A DNA stretch of 53,149 nt from Butyrivibrio sp. (GCA_015056575.1 SVGA01000026.1:1-53149), one strand, 5' to 3'. Positions 27,351 through 37,060 are shown, counted from the stretch's first letter. Numbers and translations are program-made. Notes: generated by a model not told the origin, from the letters alone.

Positions 27351-27390
27351 AGTAATATGAGTTGTATTATTGCCTATGGAGGTGACTGAT

Positions 27391-27996
27391 TTGGAAGATA
27401 TTATTCTTTCTAATGAGCAAGTTGATATTCTTGGCGAAATAGCAAATATTAGTATGGGTAATTCCGCGACAACCCTGAGTATGATGGTCAACAAGAAGGT
27501 AGATATCACGACTCCCAACGTCAAGGTTATAAAGAGAAGCGAGGCCCTTGATGATTATGAGAAGACCTGTATCTTCGTTCAGATCCATTATGTGAAGGGA
27601 CTTCAGGGCAATAATGTTCTGGTGCTCAAGGAGCATGATGTTAAGGTTATGACCGATCTTATGATGGGCGGCGACGGGACCAATACGTCGGGGGAGATCA
27701 CGGATCTTCATCTTTCCGCGGCTTCTGAGGCCATGAACCAGATGATGGGAACCAGTGCGACTTCTCTGTCTTCAATGCTGGGAGTTGCCACAGATATCAG
27801 CACACCCATAGTCAACCGGATAGATGTTGAGAGCATCAAGGTGTTTGAGAAGATGTTCGACACAACCTATGACAGATTTGTAAAGATTGCCTTCAGGATG
27901 ACCATAGGGGATCTTATCGATTCGGTTATGGTACAGCTCTATCCTGTTCAGTTTGCGCTGGATATGTGCGATAAATTTATGAGTAAAGGAAAGTAA
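27391..27996 (+). CDS. CheC/FliY-type CheY-P phosphatase domain protein
   Basis: A protein of 201 residues. GGAGGTGA lies 8 bases before TTG 27391, so I use that start. Two CheC phosphatase signatures are present: D12-xxx-E16-xx-N19 in DILGEIANISMGNSATTLS, and S109-xxx-E113-xx-N116 in SAASEAMNQMMGTSATSL. The sequence is closest to the N-terminal part of FliY, but the FliN-like C-terminal domain needed to join the flagellar switch is absent. It probably removes phosphate from CheY-like regulators; a free-standing CheY is encoded at 41414. A DUF4317 gene follows after 10 bases. Confidence 0.85.
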   Translation: MEDIILSNEQVDILGEIANISMGNSATTLSMMVNKKVDITTPNVKVIKRSEALDDYEKTCIFVQIHYVKGLQGNNVLVLKEHDVKVMTDLMMGGDGTNTSGEITDLHLSAASEAMNQMMGTSATSLSSMLGVATDISTPIVNRIDVESIKVFEKMFDTTYDRFVKIAFRMTIGDLIDSVMVQLYPVQFALDMCDKFMSKGK

Positions 27997-28006
27997 CCGT
28001 AAACCA

Positions 28007-29143
28007 ATGAACAAAGCAGAAACACTAGAGATCAAGAAGCAGTTTACCCAGGAAAGATGCACCATTGACCACATATGCGGATGCTATGTGGACCACGAGA
28101 AAAATAAAAAGCTCACCTTCAGGAAGGCATTTCACTCTCTTCCCGATGAGGAGACTTACAGATATCTGGATATATTCCAGCATACTCTTACCGGAACTTT
28201 TGGTAAGAATCTGATCAGTCTTGAGTTCCCTTTGGACCAGGAACAGCCGGGAGGTACTCAAGACTTTCTTTTGACATTAAGGAATTCAAAGCTTGAGGAT
28301 GATGAGCTTGTGGATGAATGTTATGACAAGATCATTGCCAACTACGTGAACGGTGAGAATTATTTCATTATCCTCGTGCATGCGGTATATGATATCCCCG
28401 GGATCACAGGGGACGGTATCATGATGGAGGATGCTTCCGAGAATATCTACGATTATATGCTCTGCAGCATCTGCCCTGTTAAGAGGACCAAGGCAGGACT
28501 TGGCTACAATGAACAGACCAACGAGATAGAGGAGAGATTCAGGGACTGGGCCGTTGAAGCTCCGGTTAAGGGATTTCTTTTCCCGGCATTTATAGACAGA
28601 AATACAGACATTCACAATATGCTCTATTACACCAAAAAGCCGGAGGACCTTCAGCCTGAATTTGTTGAGGCGATGTTCGGCGGAATGGCTCCCATCTCAG
28701 CCCCGGAACAGAAGGACATATTTGATGCAGTGGTCCAGAACACCATCGGTGAAGAGGCTGATTACGATATCATGAAGAATATTCATGACAATCTCAACGA
28801 GATGATAGAGGATCACGTGGACGATCCCGAGCCTTTAGAGCTTTCCAGAAAGGATGTCAAGCAGCTTCTTTCCGACAGCGGAGTTTCCCAGGACCGGCTC
28901 AATTACTTCGAAGAAAATTACACAAAGTGTGCGGGAGAGGGAGACCATCCCCTTCTTGCCAGCAATATTGCCAATACCAAGAAATTTGATATTGAGACCC
29001 CCGATGTTGTCATTAAGGTTAAGCCTGACAGAACAGATCTTGTGGAATCCAGGATCGTTGACGGAAGACAATGCCTGGTGATCGCAGTCGACGATCATAT
29101 CGAGGTCAACGGCATCAATGTCAGGACATTCATGAACAAGTAA
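28007..29143 (+). CDS. DUF4317 family protein
   Basis: A protein of 378 residues with the family's characteristic N-terminus (MNKAETLEIKKQFTQERCTI, then GCYVDHEKNKK) and a middle with the ICPVKRTKAGLGYNE and GFLFPAFIDRNTDIHNMLYY segments. DUF4317 is common in Lachnospiraceae and other Clostridia and has no known function. No signal peptide or membrane segment is visible. AAAGGAAAG lies upstream of the ATG inside the previous gene. It sits between a CheC-like phosphatase and a GGDEF protein, spaced as an operon, hinting at signalling. Confidence 0.85.
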   Translation: MNKAETLEIKKQFTQERCTIDHICGCYVDHEKNKKLTFRKAFHSLPDEETYRYLDIFQHTLTGTFGKNLISLEFPLDQEQPGGTQDFLLTLRNSKLEDDELVDECYDKIIANYVNGENYFIILVHAVYDIPGITGDGIMMEDASENIYDYMLCSICPVKRTKAGLGYNEQTNEIEERFRDWAVEAPVKGFLFPAFIDRNTDIHNMLYYTKKPEDLQPEFVEAMFGGMAPISAPEQKDIFDAVVQNTIGEEADYDIMKNIHDNLNEMIEDHVDDPEPLELSRKDVKQLLSDSGVSQDRLNYFEENYTKCAGEGDHPLLASNIANTKKFDIETPDVVIKVKPDRTDLVESRIVDGRQCLVIAVDDHIEVNGINVRTFMNK

Positions 29144-29144
29144 A

Positions 29145-30635
29145 ATGGTAGAAGCATTTAAAAACTTTCTTAAGACAAACAACCAGGAGCTTGAGGAAAT
29201 CAAGCGGTATTTTCAGAAGTGTGCCGACGATATCGACAGAAGCAATCTGTATATGCTAAGAAGATCCTGCATGTATACTTCTATCGTTTTTGTCTGCATG
29301 CTTCTTTTTGGGGTAAGCCTGATACCGGGGTTTAATGTTACCATGGGTCACTATCTGATGATCCCGCTTCTTTTATCTTTTTACGTTATCAACAGCTTCG
29401 TCCAGAAGAAAGACGAGGTGAGCACGCTTACCGTTGCGGTTTTGTGTCTTTTGTTCTACTTTGGCGTAGGGCTTTGCTTCATTCTGATGGAGGTACATTC
29501 AAACCTTACCAATCACACCAGATGGCTTCCGCTTTTGATGATGTGTTTTCCGGTGCTGTTTATAGACCGGATGTATAAGTACGTCCTGGAAGAATTATTT
29601 CTGACTCTCGTCTATGGCGTTATCTCTTTTCACTTCAAAGATCCCGTGATGTTTTCAAGAGATGTATATACTGTCGTTGCAGCTCTTATCCTCTCGGTGC
29701 TTACCGCAAGGATAATCCTTGGCGTCAGGAGCAGGCAGGGGCTTGCCATGAATGAACTGAAGCGGATAAGCTCCATGGATAAGCTTACTCACGTCTATAA
29801 CAAGACGGCTCTTCTTGATGAGATTGATAATGCCTTGTTAAAAAAAGATTCCAATATTCCCTGTGCAATGTGTATAATCGATGTGGACAATTTTAAGGTG
29901 GTCAACGACAGTCTTGGTCACAACAGGGGTGACATCCTTCTTGAACATATAGGAAAGCTTCTTTTGTCAAATTTCAGACCTACCGATATCATAGGAAGAT
30001 TCGGAGGGGACGAGTTTGTTGTATTTATGCCCGGTATGAAGGATCCGAATCTTGTGGAGCTAAGGTGCAGATCTGCGCAGATGCTTCTTACGGATTTTAC
30101 CATCGGCAACAATGAGCCGTTTTCTCTTAGTATAGGAACGATAATAGATAATGGTGGACATAACAGAGAGAGTCTCTTTGAAATGGCTGATGATGCCCTG
30201 TATGTCTCAAAGATGGCCGGCAAGAACAAGTGCACATCCTGGATTATAGAAAAGACTCAGCAGTTATCCAAACCACTCCTTGTCTTTGCGCCTGTGGTAG
30301 GTGGCGGATCGGCAAGTATCCTTCCTGAAGAGGAAGAAGAAAGGTTTACCGTATTCAGTGTTAAGTCCGAGGAAGAAGGAATACGCTATATAAGCCAGTA
30401 CGCCATGTACATAAGGATGGTTGTGGCGGAGGTTGACACAGGTTCGGGAAAGGGAACTTTGCTTATCAGATATCTTAGGGACAGAGAGAGGTTTGCCGAT
30501 ATTCCGATCCTTGCGGTGACGGATAGTGAAGAGAACAAGGCGGCAGTGCGTAAAATGGGTGTGGAAAAGGTTCTTGCCTTTACGGATCCCCCTGATCTGT
30601 TTAAAGAAACCATTAGTGAAATGGGAGGAAAATAA
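29145..30635 (+). CDS. membrane GGDEF diguanylate cyclase with receiver-like C-terminal domain
   Basis: A protein of 496 residues. The N-terminal 50 residues are soluble; about six membrane segments follow (about 47-190). The GGDEF domain spans about 205-370 with the intact signature GGDEF at 287-291 and an upstream DKLTHVYNK, so it should make cyclic di-GMP from two GTP. The C-terminal part (about 375-496) looks like a receiver fold (ending in FADIPILAVTDSEENKAAV and VLAFTDPPDLFKETI), but the phosphate-accepting Asp position reads VVAEVD and the conserved Lys is missing. It would be a non-phosphorylated output or docking domain. It overlaps the next ABC gene by one base (TAATG). Confidence 0.85.
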   Translation: MVEAFKNFLKTNNQELEEIKRYFQKCADDIDRSNLYMLRRSCMYTSIVFVCMLLFGVSLIPGFNVTMGHYLMIPLLLSFYVINSFVQKKDEVSTLTVAVLCLLFYFGVGLCFILMEVHSNLTNHTRWLPLLMMCFPVLFIDRMYKYVLEELFLTLVYGVISFHFKDPVMFSRDVYTVVAALILSVLTARIILGVRSRQGLAMNELKRISSMDKLTHVYNKTALLDEIDNALLKKDSNIPCAMCIIDVDNFKVVNDSLGHNRGDILLEHIGKLLLSNFRPTDIIGRFGGDEFVVFMPGMKDPNLVELRCRSAQMLLTDFTIGNNEPFSLSIGTIIDNGGHNRESLFEMADDALYVSKMAGKNKCTSWIIEKTQQLSKPLLVFAPVVGGGSASILPEEEEERFTVFSVKSEEEGIRYISQYAMYIRMVVAEVDTGSGKGTLLIRYLRDRERFADIPILAVTDSEENKAAVRKMGVEKVLAFTDPPDLFKETISEMGGK

Positions 30636-32383
30636 TGCTTAAGACACTTTTATCACAGGTTAAGGAATTCAAACTTCCTTCAATACTTACGCCGATCTGC
30701 ATGATCGGTGAAGTTATCTGTGAGATGATCATACCAATTCTGATGGCCAGGATCGTTGACCGGGGAATCTACGGCGGCGATATGGCTTTCATTTTTAAAA
30801 TCGGCGGAATGATGATCGCCATAGCCATCCTCGGACTTCTGGCAGGTCTCGGAGGAGCGTATTTTGGAGCTAAGGCATCTGCCGGTCTGGCCAGAAACCT
30901 AAGGAAGGCCATGTTTGACAATATCCAGACCTTCTCCTTTTCAAATATCGACAAGTTCTCAACATCGGGACTGGTTACAAGACTTACAACAGATGTTTCC
31001 AATGTTCAGAATGCCTATATGGTCATCCTCAGAATGGCCATGAGAGCACCCTCATCCATGATCGTAGCCATGATCATGTCCTTTATCATAAGCCCAAAGC
31101 TTGCCAGCATCTACCTTATAGCCGTGGCATTTTTGTCGCTCATAACCGTTCTTTTGATGGGGAAGGTCACCAAATACTTCAAGGAAGTATTTGAGAAGTA
31201 CGACGAACTCAATGAGAGTGTTCAGGAAAACGTATCTGCCATTAGAGTTGTAAAGGCCTATGTTCGTGAGGACTATGAGAACAACAAGTTTAAAAAGGCA
31301 GCTCTTAATATCTACAACATGTTTGTCAGAGCAGAGATGAACGTGGTCTTTGTGAGTCCCATCATGACAGGTACGGTATATACCTGTATCCTTCTTATCA
31401 GCTGGTTCGGTGCACACCTTATTGTGGGCGGAGAGCTGACTACCGGTAATCTGATGAGTCTTTTGACCTATTGTATGAACATACTTATGAGCCTTATGAT
31501 GCTGGCCATGCTCTTTGTGATGATAACCATGGCTCAGGCCAGCGGCAGACGTATCGCCGAGGTCATCAACGAGAAGGCAGACCTTACAGATCCTGATGAA
31601 CCTCTTATGGAAGTGCCGGACGGAAGCATCGTTTTTGATCATGTAAATTTCTCTTACAACAGGGATTCTGATGAACCTGTGCTTAAGGACATCTGTCTTG
31701 ATATCAAGTCCGGTGAGACCATCGGCATCATCGGAGGAACCGGCTCTGCCAAATCATCGCTGGTCAACCTTATCAGCAGACTTTACGATGTGAGCGGGGG
31801 CTCTGTTAAGGTCGGCGGGATCGATGTCCGAAATTACAGCATGGAAGTCTTAAGGGACCAGGTTTCGGTGGTTTTGCAAAAGAATGTGCTTTTCTCCGGG
31901 ACCATTATGGATAACCTAAGATGGGGCGATGAAAACGCCACCGAGGAGGATTGCAAAAGAGTCTGCAGGATGGCCTGCGCGGATGAGTTCATAGAGAGGA
32001 TGCCCGATGGCTACAACACCGTTATCGAACAGGGCGGAACCAATGTTTCCGGCGGACAGAGGCAGAGACTGTGTATCGCAAGGGCTCTTCTTAAAAAGCC
32101 AAAGATACTGATCCTTGACGATTCTACCAGCGCTGTCGATACAGCTACGGATGCTAAGATAAGAAAAGCCTTTGCTGAGGAGATCCCCGGCACCACCAAG
32201 CTTATAATTGCCCAGAGGATCAGCTCTGTCCAGAACTGCGACAGGATCATCGTTATGGATGACGGACAGGTCAACGGTTTCGGAAATCATGAAGAGCTGC
32301 TTAAGAGCAACGAGATATACAGAGAAGTTTACGAGTCTCAGACCGGTGCATCCGGTGATGCGGACTTTGACGCTCCGGCGTAA
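30635..32383 (+). CDS. ABC exporter half-transporter with degenerate ATP site
   Basis: A protein of 582 residues: six membrane helices (about 15-300) fused to an ATPase domain. Walker A is GGTGSAKSS (K373), the signature VSGGQRQR is canonical, but Walker B reads ILILDDSTSAVD with Asp in place of the catalytic Glu, and the switch His is Gln (IIAQRISS). These two changes are known from the degenerate-site subunit of heterodimeric exporters such as TM287/288 and BmrCD. The partner is the next gene, 16 bases downstream, which has intact residues. It probably pumps out drugs, lipids or peptides. Confidence 0.92.
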   Translation: MLKTLLSQVKEFKLPSILTPICMIGEVICEMIIPILMARIVDRGIYGGDMAFIFKIGGMMIAIAILGLLAGLGGAYFGAKASAGLARNLRKAMFDNIQTFSFSNIDKFSTSGLVTRLTTDVSNVQNAYMVILRMAMRAPSSMIVAMIMSFIISPKLASIYLIAVAFLSLITVLLMGKVTKYFKEVFEKYDELNESVQENVSAIRVVKAYVREDYENNKFKKAALNIYNMFVRAEMNVVFVSPIMTGTVYTCILLISWFGAHLIVGGELTTGNLMSLLTYCMNILMSLMMLAMLFVMITMAQASGRRIAEVINEKADLTDPDEPLMEVPDGSIVFDHVNFSYNRDSDEPVLKDICLDIKSGETIGIIGGTGSAKSSLVNLISRLYDVSGGSVKVGGIDVRNYSMEVLRDQVSVVLQKNVLFSGTIMDNLRWGDENATEEDCKRVCRMACADEFIERMPDGYNTVIEQGGTNVSGGQRQRLCIARALLKKPKILILDDSTSAVDTATDAKIRKAFAEEIPGTTKLIIAQRISSVQNCDRIIVMDDGQVNGFGNHEELLKSNEIYREVYESQTGASGDADFDAPA

Positions 32384-32399
32384 GAAAAGGAGAATATAA

Positions 32400-34337
32400 A
32401 TGGCAGACAACAGACAAATGCAGGGCGGGCCCAGAGGCGGCGCCAGGAGAGGGATGCCACGACCCAAGATAGAGAACCCCATGGGGCTTTTCAAGCGTAT
32501 TATGGGGTATGTGTTTAAATATTATCCGCTGCATATGATAACCGTGGCGATATGTATAGTTATTACGGTACTTTCCAGCGTGCAGGGAACTCTTTTCACC
32601 AGGACCCTTATCGATTCCTACATTCAGCCGATGCTTGACAGCGGAAGCACTGATTACGGGCCGCTTCTTGGAGCCATGGGAAGGGTTGCTTTCTTTTATG
32701 CCCTTGGCGTGGCTTCTGCATTTGTGCAGCAAAGGACCATGGTTTTCATCAATCAGGGAACCTTAAGGCGGCTTAGAGAAGAGCTTTTTACCCATATGGA
32801 GAGCCTTCCCATCAAATACTTTGATACCCATTCCCACGGCGATATCATGTCGATCTACACCAACGACATTGATACTCTGCGCCAGATGATAAGTCAGAGT
32901 ATCCCTCAGCTTTTAAACAGTGCCATCACCATAGTTTCCGTGCTGGCATCCATGATTGCTCTCAGCCTTCCCCTTACGGGAGTTACGCTTTTCATGGTGG
33001 CGGTGATGCTGTTCTGTTCAGCCAAGGCAACAGCCTCTTCGGGAAAAAACTTTGTGGCTCAGCAGAAGAACCTTGGTGCCATCAACGGATTTATTGAGGA
33101 GATGATGACGGGCCAGAAGGTGGTTAAGGTATTTAACCATGAGGATGAGAATATAGCAAGATTCGATGAGCTGAACGAGGAACTGTTTCAGAGCGCGTTT
33201 AAGGCCAACGCCTACTCCGGCGCTCTCGGCCCCATAAATGCACAGCTTGGTAATACCAGCTATGTTATCTGTGCCATGATAGGCGGCGCCATGGCTCTTT
33301 CGGGAAATCCCATGATCGCCATCACGGTAGGTGCTCTTGCAAGCTTCCTTACCTTCAACAGAAGCTTTTCAATGCCCATCAACCAGGTCAGCATGCAGTT
33401 TAATTCCATCATCATGGCCCTTGCGGGAGCGGAGCGTATTTTCAAGCTTCTTGATGAGCAGCCTGAGACCGATGAGGGATATGTAATGCTGGTGAACAGT
33501 GAAAAGAAGGACGGCGAGATTGTTGAGGCGGATCATCACACGGGACACTGGGCCTGGAAGCATTATCACAAGGCTACCGATACCACTACCTACCAGCCCA
33601 TGGAGGGCGATGTTACCTTTAACGGCGTAGACTTTGGATATACCGATGACAAGATGGTCCTTCATGACATCGTGCTTCACGCTAAGCCCGGACAGAAGAT
33701 TGCCTTTGTAGGCTCCACCGGTGCAGGTAAGACAACCATCACTAATCTTATCAACCGTTTCTATGATATTCAGGACGGTAAGATAAGGTATGACAATATC
33801 AATATCAATAAGATCAAGAAGGCGGATCTTAGGCGCTCTCTTGGAATCGTGCTTCAGGATACACATCTTTTCACCGGAACGGTTATGGAGAATATCCGCT
33901 ACGGTAAGCTTGATGCCACGGATGAAGAGGTAAAGGCAGCTGCAAAGCTTGCCAATGCCCACAGCTTCATCAAGAGGCTTCCGGAAGGCTACAATACCAT
34001 GCTGACAGGTGATGGCTCCAATCTGTCCCAGGGACAGAGACAGCTCCTTGCCATAGCAAGAGCAGCTATTGCGGATCCGCCGGTACTCATCCTTGATGAG
34101 GCTACATCCTCTATCGATACCAGAACCGAGAAGATAGTTCAGGACGGTATGGACAGGCTCATGAAGGGCAGAACTACCTTCGTTATTGCACACAGGCTTT
34201 CAACGGTAAGAAACAGTGACTGTATCATTGTTCTTGAGCAGGGTCGCATTATTGAGCAGGGTACCCATGATGAACTCATCGCCAAAAAGCAGAAGTACTA
34301 CCAGCTCTATACCGGCATGAAGTCCGAGACTGCCTGA
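32400..34337 (+). CDS. ABC exporter half-transporter with intact ATP site
   Basis: A protein of 645 residues: a basic, Gly/Arg-rich leader (MADNRQMQGGPRGGARRGMP), six membrane helices, and an ATPase domain with Walker A GSTGAGKTT, Q-loop VLQDTHLF, signature LSQGQRQ, Walker B VLILDEATSSID with the catalytic Glu, and switch His in VIAHRLST. The signature has Gln instead of Gly at its third position, as usual in this subunit. A Gly- and His-rich insert (about 375-395) precedes the ATPase. With the previous gene it makes a BmrCD/TM287-288-like heterodimer. The substrate is unknown. Confidence 0.93.
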   Translation: MADNRQMQGGPRGGARRGMPRPKIENPMGLFKRIMGYVFKYYPLHMITVAICIVITVLSSVQGTLFTRTLIDSYIQPMLDSGSTDYGPLLGAMGRVAFFYALGVASAFVQQRTMVFINQGTLRRLREELFTHMESLPIKYFDTHSHGDIMSIYTNDIDTLRQMISQSIPQLLNSAITIVSVLASMIALSLPLTGVTLFMVAVMLFCSAKATASSGKNFVAQQKNLGAINGFIEEMMTGQKVVKVFNHEDENIARFDELNEELFQSAFKANAYSGALGPINAQLGNTSYVICAMIGGAMALSGNPMIAITVGALASFLTFNRSFSMPINQVSMQFNSIIMALAGAERIFKLLDEQPETDEGYVMLVNSEKKDGEIVEADHHTGHWAWKHYHKATDTTTYQPMEGDVTFNGVDFGYTDDKMVLHDIVLHAKPGQKIAFVGSTGAGKTTITNLINRFYDIQDGKIRYDNININKIKKADLRRSLGIVLQDTHLFTGTVMENIRYGKLDATDEEVKAAAKLANAHSFIKRLPEGYNTMLTGDGSNLSQGQRQLLAIARAAIADPPVLILDEATSSIDTRTEKIVQDGMDRLMKGRTTFVIAHRLSTVRNSDCIIVLEQGRIIEQGTHDELIAKKQKYYQLYTGMKSETA

Positions 34338-34345
34338 TATAATCC

Positions 34346-34412
34346 GGGGCGCAACTATACTTTGATAGTATGTGCTGCAGACAGCACATAAGTCAAGGTA
34401 TGGATGCGCCCC
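34346..34412 (+). other. long interrupted hairpin after the ABC transporter pair
   Basis: GGGGCGCA (34346-34353) pairs with TGCGCCCC (34405-34412). Inside, ACTTTGA pairs with TCAAGGT and TATGTGCTG pairs with CAGCACATA. There is no T run, so it is not a classic terminator; it may protect the mRNA end or fold as a palindromic repeat. Confidence 0.65.
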
Positions 34413-34474
34413 TCATGATATACAAAATGCAATAGCGAAATTCGCAGGAAAACATATACTTGAGGAAAAGGAAA

Positions 34475-36085
34475 ATGGCACAGTCTCATTTGACGGATTA
34501 TGTTCGCTGGAGAGGGGATTTGAACTTCAGTGAACGGGAATTCAAAATTGAAGATAATCTGGTTCTGTCGGAGCTGGTGTACGTGGATTTTAAGGCGGTT
34601 ATTTCAGACGGGCAGAGCATGTCATTAAATGAGGCCATAACCCGTCTTGACGAGGAAGGTAAGCTTAAGAACACCCGGGCGGGTTCAACAAGAGAGGATG
34701 AGGAATTTGCCAGGGTCTGTGCAGGATCTGTCAGATTCGGAAATGCGATCCTTAAGGACTTCAAGGATATCTATGACAGCCAGGACAGACAGTTTGCTGC
34801 CGTAACCTATATACTTGACGATGGGACTACGGTGATAGCATTCAGAGGGACGGACTCCACCATCATAGGATGGAAGGAGGACTTCATGATCAGCTACACC
34901 AGAGTGCCTTCACAGGATCTTGCTTATGAGTATGCAAAAAAGCACGTTAAGGAAGCGGAAGGCAAGGTCTTTATCTGCGGTCATTCCAAGGGCGCTCACC
35001 TGGCACTTTACAGTGCGGCTCATCTGGATAATGAGGAAAAAGACAAACTGGTAAGAGTATACGTCAACGATGGACCGGGTTTTTGCGATGAGGTGCTGGA
35101 TAAATCATATATCTACAGCATACTGAGCCGCATTACCAAGATCACTCCGGAATACTCCATAATCGGAAGAATATTTGAACCGCCTTCAGGGGAGTGCATA
35201 ATCGTGCGCAGTTCCGCGAAGGCTCTTTTGCAGCATAATATGCAGAGCTGGCTGATCGGACCCAAAGGGCCTGTTACCTGCGCGGATCACGCTCCCGAGA
35301 GCCATCTTATAACCGATCTTATTGACAGGTTTGTGGAGGGGATGGACCTTCCTGCCCGGGAGAATTTCATAGACAGCCTGTTTAATTCCATGTCTGAGAC
35401 CGGAGCTGAGACTATCAGGGAATTTGCGGCTCAGGGGCCATCTGTGTTTGAAAACCTGCTTATGAACATGGCGGGGAACGATGCTCTGGATATTAAGAAC
35501 AAGGCCAGGAAGATCAAGAAAGAAGATGACGACAACAGAAGGATATTTGTCCGTCTGTGGGGGCTTATCAACAGGAAGCAGATATTAAGGATCGGATTGT
35601 CACTGCTTCTTTGCGCACTGTGCTTTGGCTTCCCTGATTTTGCCATGGAATCTGTGGTATTTTCGCTGCTTCTTTTTATCTGCATATATGAAGTGGTGCT
35701 TACGGTTAAGTACCTTAGAAGCTCCGGGTGGAACTTTAAGAAGGAAAGACCCCGGGTTATCATGTGTATTGTACTGTGGGTTCTGTCATCTGCTGTAGTG
35801 GTAAAGGACGGGGCTCTTTTTATAGTATCCAGTATGCTCCTTGGAGTTGCGTTTCTTACGCTGGCATATCAGAACCTGATCAATTTCAGGATCTACAATA
35901 ACAAGATATTTGAGAGGTTCAGATATTCCTTTGAGGGTATCGTGACCCTGATCCTCGGAGCATATATCCTTATCACACCTGATATCGAGAACAGCTGGTA
36001 TATGCTTTCTTGCGGCTATCTTTTGCTGATAGACGCCATATTTGAAACCCTGAAGATGCTAAGGGACAGGAGAAAAAAGAAGTGA
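34475..36085 (+). CDS. DUF2974 (Mbeg1-like) lipase-fold protein with membrane C-terminus
   Basis: A protein of 536 residues. ATG 34475 follows an AAAAGG site; a TTG at 34460 would add five residues. The N-terminal part (about 1-330) is an alpha/beta hydrolase: MAQSHLTDYVRWRGDLNF start typical of DUF2974, FRGTD (123-127) and the nucleophile elbow GHSKG (169-173) with Ser171. Residues about 365-530 contain about six hydrophobic segments like an HdeD/DUF308 domain. This would be a membrane-held esterase or lipase facing the cytoplasm. Its substrate is unknown. Confidence 0.85.
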   Translation: MAQSHLTDYVRWRGDLNFSEREFKIEDNLVLSELVYVDFKAVISDGQSMSLNEAITRLDEEGKLKNTRAGSTREDEEFARVCAGSVRFGNAILKDFKDIYDSQDRQFAAVTYILDDGTTVIAFRGTDSTIIGWKEDFMISYTRVPSQDLAYEYAKKHVKEAEGKVFICGHSKGAHLALYSAAHLDNEEKDKLVRVYVNDGPGFCDEVLDKSYIYSILSRITKITPEYSIIGRIFEPPSGECIIVRSSAKALLQHNMQSWLIGPKGPVTCADHAPESHLITDLIDRFVEGMDLPARENFIDSLFNSMSETGAETIREFAAQGPSVFENLLMNMAGNDALDIKNKARKIKKEDDDNRRIFVRLWGLINRKQILRIGLSLLLCALCFGFPDFAMESVVFSLLLFICIYEVVLTVKYLRSSGWNFKKERPRVIMCIVLWVLSSAVVVKDGALFIVSSMLLGVAFLTLAYQNLINFRIYNNKIFERFRYSFEGIVTLILGAYILITPDIENSWYMLSCGYLLLIDAIFETLKMLRDRRKKK

Positions 36086-36093
36086 TGATTCCG

Positions 36094-36107
36094 GTCAGCC
36101 GGCTGAC
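36094..36107. promoter_or_regulatory. perfect 14-base palindrome
   Basis: GTCAGCC directly followed by its reverse complement GGCTGAC. With no loop it would suit a dimeric DNA-binding protein better than an RNA hairpin. It lies 8 bases after the DUF2974 gene and 33 bases upstream of the next promoter. Confidence 0.4.
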
Positions 36108-36139
36108 AAACTGAAAGCTGTATCAGAATGTCATCAGGG

Positions 36140-36167
36140 TTGATTTTTGCAAAAAAGCATATATAAT
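36140..36167 (+). promoter_or_regulatory. probable promoter for the nitroreductase gene
   Basis: TTGATT (36140-36145), a 16-base spacer and TATAAT (36162-36167), about 70 bases before the chosen start. Confidence 0.65.
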
Positions 36168-36238
36168 AAGATTGCAAGCAATTTAATGACACAAAAGAAA
36201 ACTAATGGAGATTTCTTCATAAGAAGAGGATGATCAAA

Positions 36239-37051
36239 ATGGCTAATTTTATAGAACTTGTTAAGACAAGAAGAAGTGTAAGAACCTTTGACGGCAAGGG
36301 CGTTGATCCCAAGGTACTTGAGGAGCTTAAGGCGTTTGCCGGGGATATCACAAATCCCTACGGTATCAAGGTGAGATTTGTATTTCTTGATGCTGAAAAG
36401 AATGGTCTTTCAAGCCCTGTACTGTCAGGGGAAAAGTGCTATGTAAGCGCTGTTGTATCAAAGGGTGAGCATATGGAAGAGGCCTACGGCTACAGCTTCC
36501 AGAAACTCCTTATGAAGGCCCATGAGCTGGGACTTGGTACTGTATGGATCGGCGGAACGATGCCCAGGGATAAATTCGAGAAGGCTTCAGATCTTCAGGA
36601 GGGTGAGGTTATGCCCTGCGTAAGCCCTCTTGGAATAACAGCCAGGATCTCCATCAAGGAGAACCTGATGAGAAAGGGAGTTAAGGCTGACTGGAGAATG
36701 AAGTTTGAAGATCTTTTCTGCATCGGCAATTTCGGAAAACCCATGGATGAGAGATATGCCAAGGAGAATGGACTTTTTGAAGATCTTGAGGCTGTAAGAT
36801 TTGCTCCCTCCGCTGTAAACAAGCAGCCCTGGAGGATCGTTATTGATGAGCACAGTGCCATGTTCTTTGAGAAGCACGACAAGGGCTTTATCACACCTGA
36901 CTACGATCTTCAGAGAATAGATATGGGAATTGCAATGTACAACTTTGAAACCCAGATGCTTTCAGAGGGCAGAAAGCCCGAGCTTACACCGGATGCACCC
37001 GATATCACGGTTCCCGAGGGAATGGATTACATAGCTACGTATACTTTCTGA
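36239..37051 (+). CDS. nitroreductase family protein (TM1586-like)
   Basis: A protein of 270 residues from ATG 36239; GAAGAGG lies 9 bases upstream, while an ATG at 36230 abuts it. Residues 1-30 carry the FMN-binding start of nitroreductases (FIELVKTRRSVRTFDGKGV). The two-fold repeated layout, LGLGTVWIGGTMPRDKF in the first half and FAPSAVNKQPWRIVID in the second, matches the TM1586-like (PF14512) group, in which the FMN-binding parts lie in two halves. It would reduce a quinone, nitro compound or similar with NAD(P)H. It forms a single-gene unit with its own promoter and terminator. Confidence 0.85.
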   Translation: MANFIELVKTRRSVRTFDGKGVDPKVLEELKAFAGDITNPYGIKVRFVFLDAEKNGLSSPVLSGEKCYVSAVVSKGEHMEEAYGYSFQKLLMKAHELGLGTVWIGGTMPRDKFEKASDLQEGEVMPCVSPLGITARISIKENLMRKGVKADWRMKFEDLFCIGNFGKPMDERYAKENGLFEDLEAVRFAPSAVNKQPWRIVIDEHSAMFFEKHDKGFITPDYDLQRIDMGIAMYNFETQMLSEGRKPELTPDAPDITVPEGMDYIATYTF

Positions 37052-37060
37052 TCTGACTAT

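Noticed and set aside
33369..34193. A 274-codon minus-strand frame opposite the second ABC gene
   Set aside because: It lies opposite the conserved ATPase motifs, whose codons leave the opposite frame open by chance.
34346..34412. Riboswitch before the DUF2974 gene
   Set aside because: The element is one long interrupted hairpin without a conserved aptamer pattern that I recognise.
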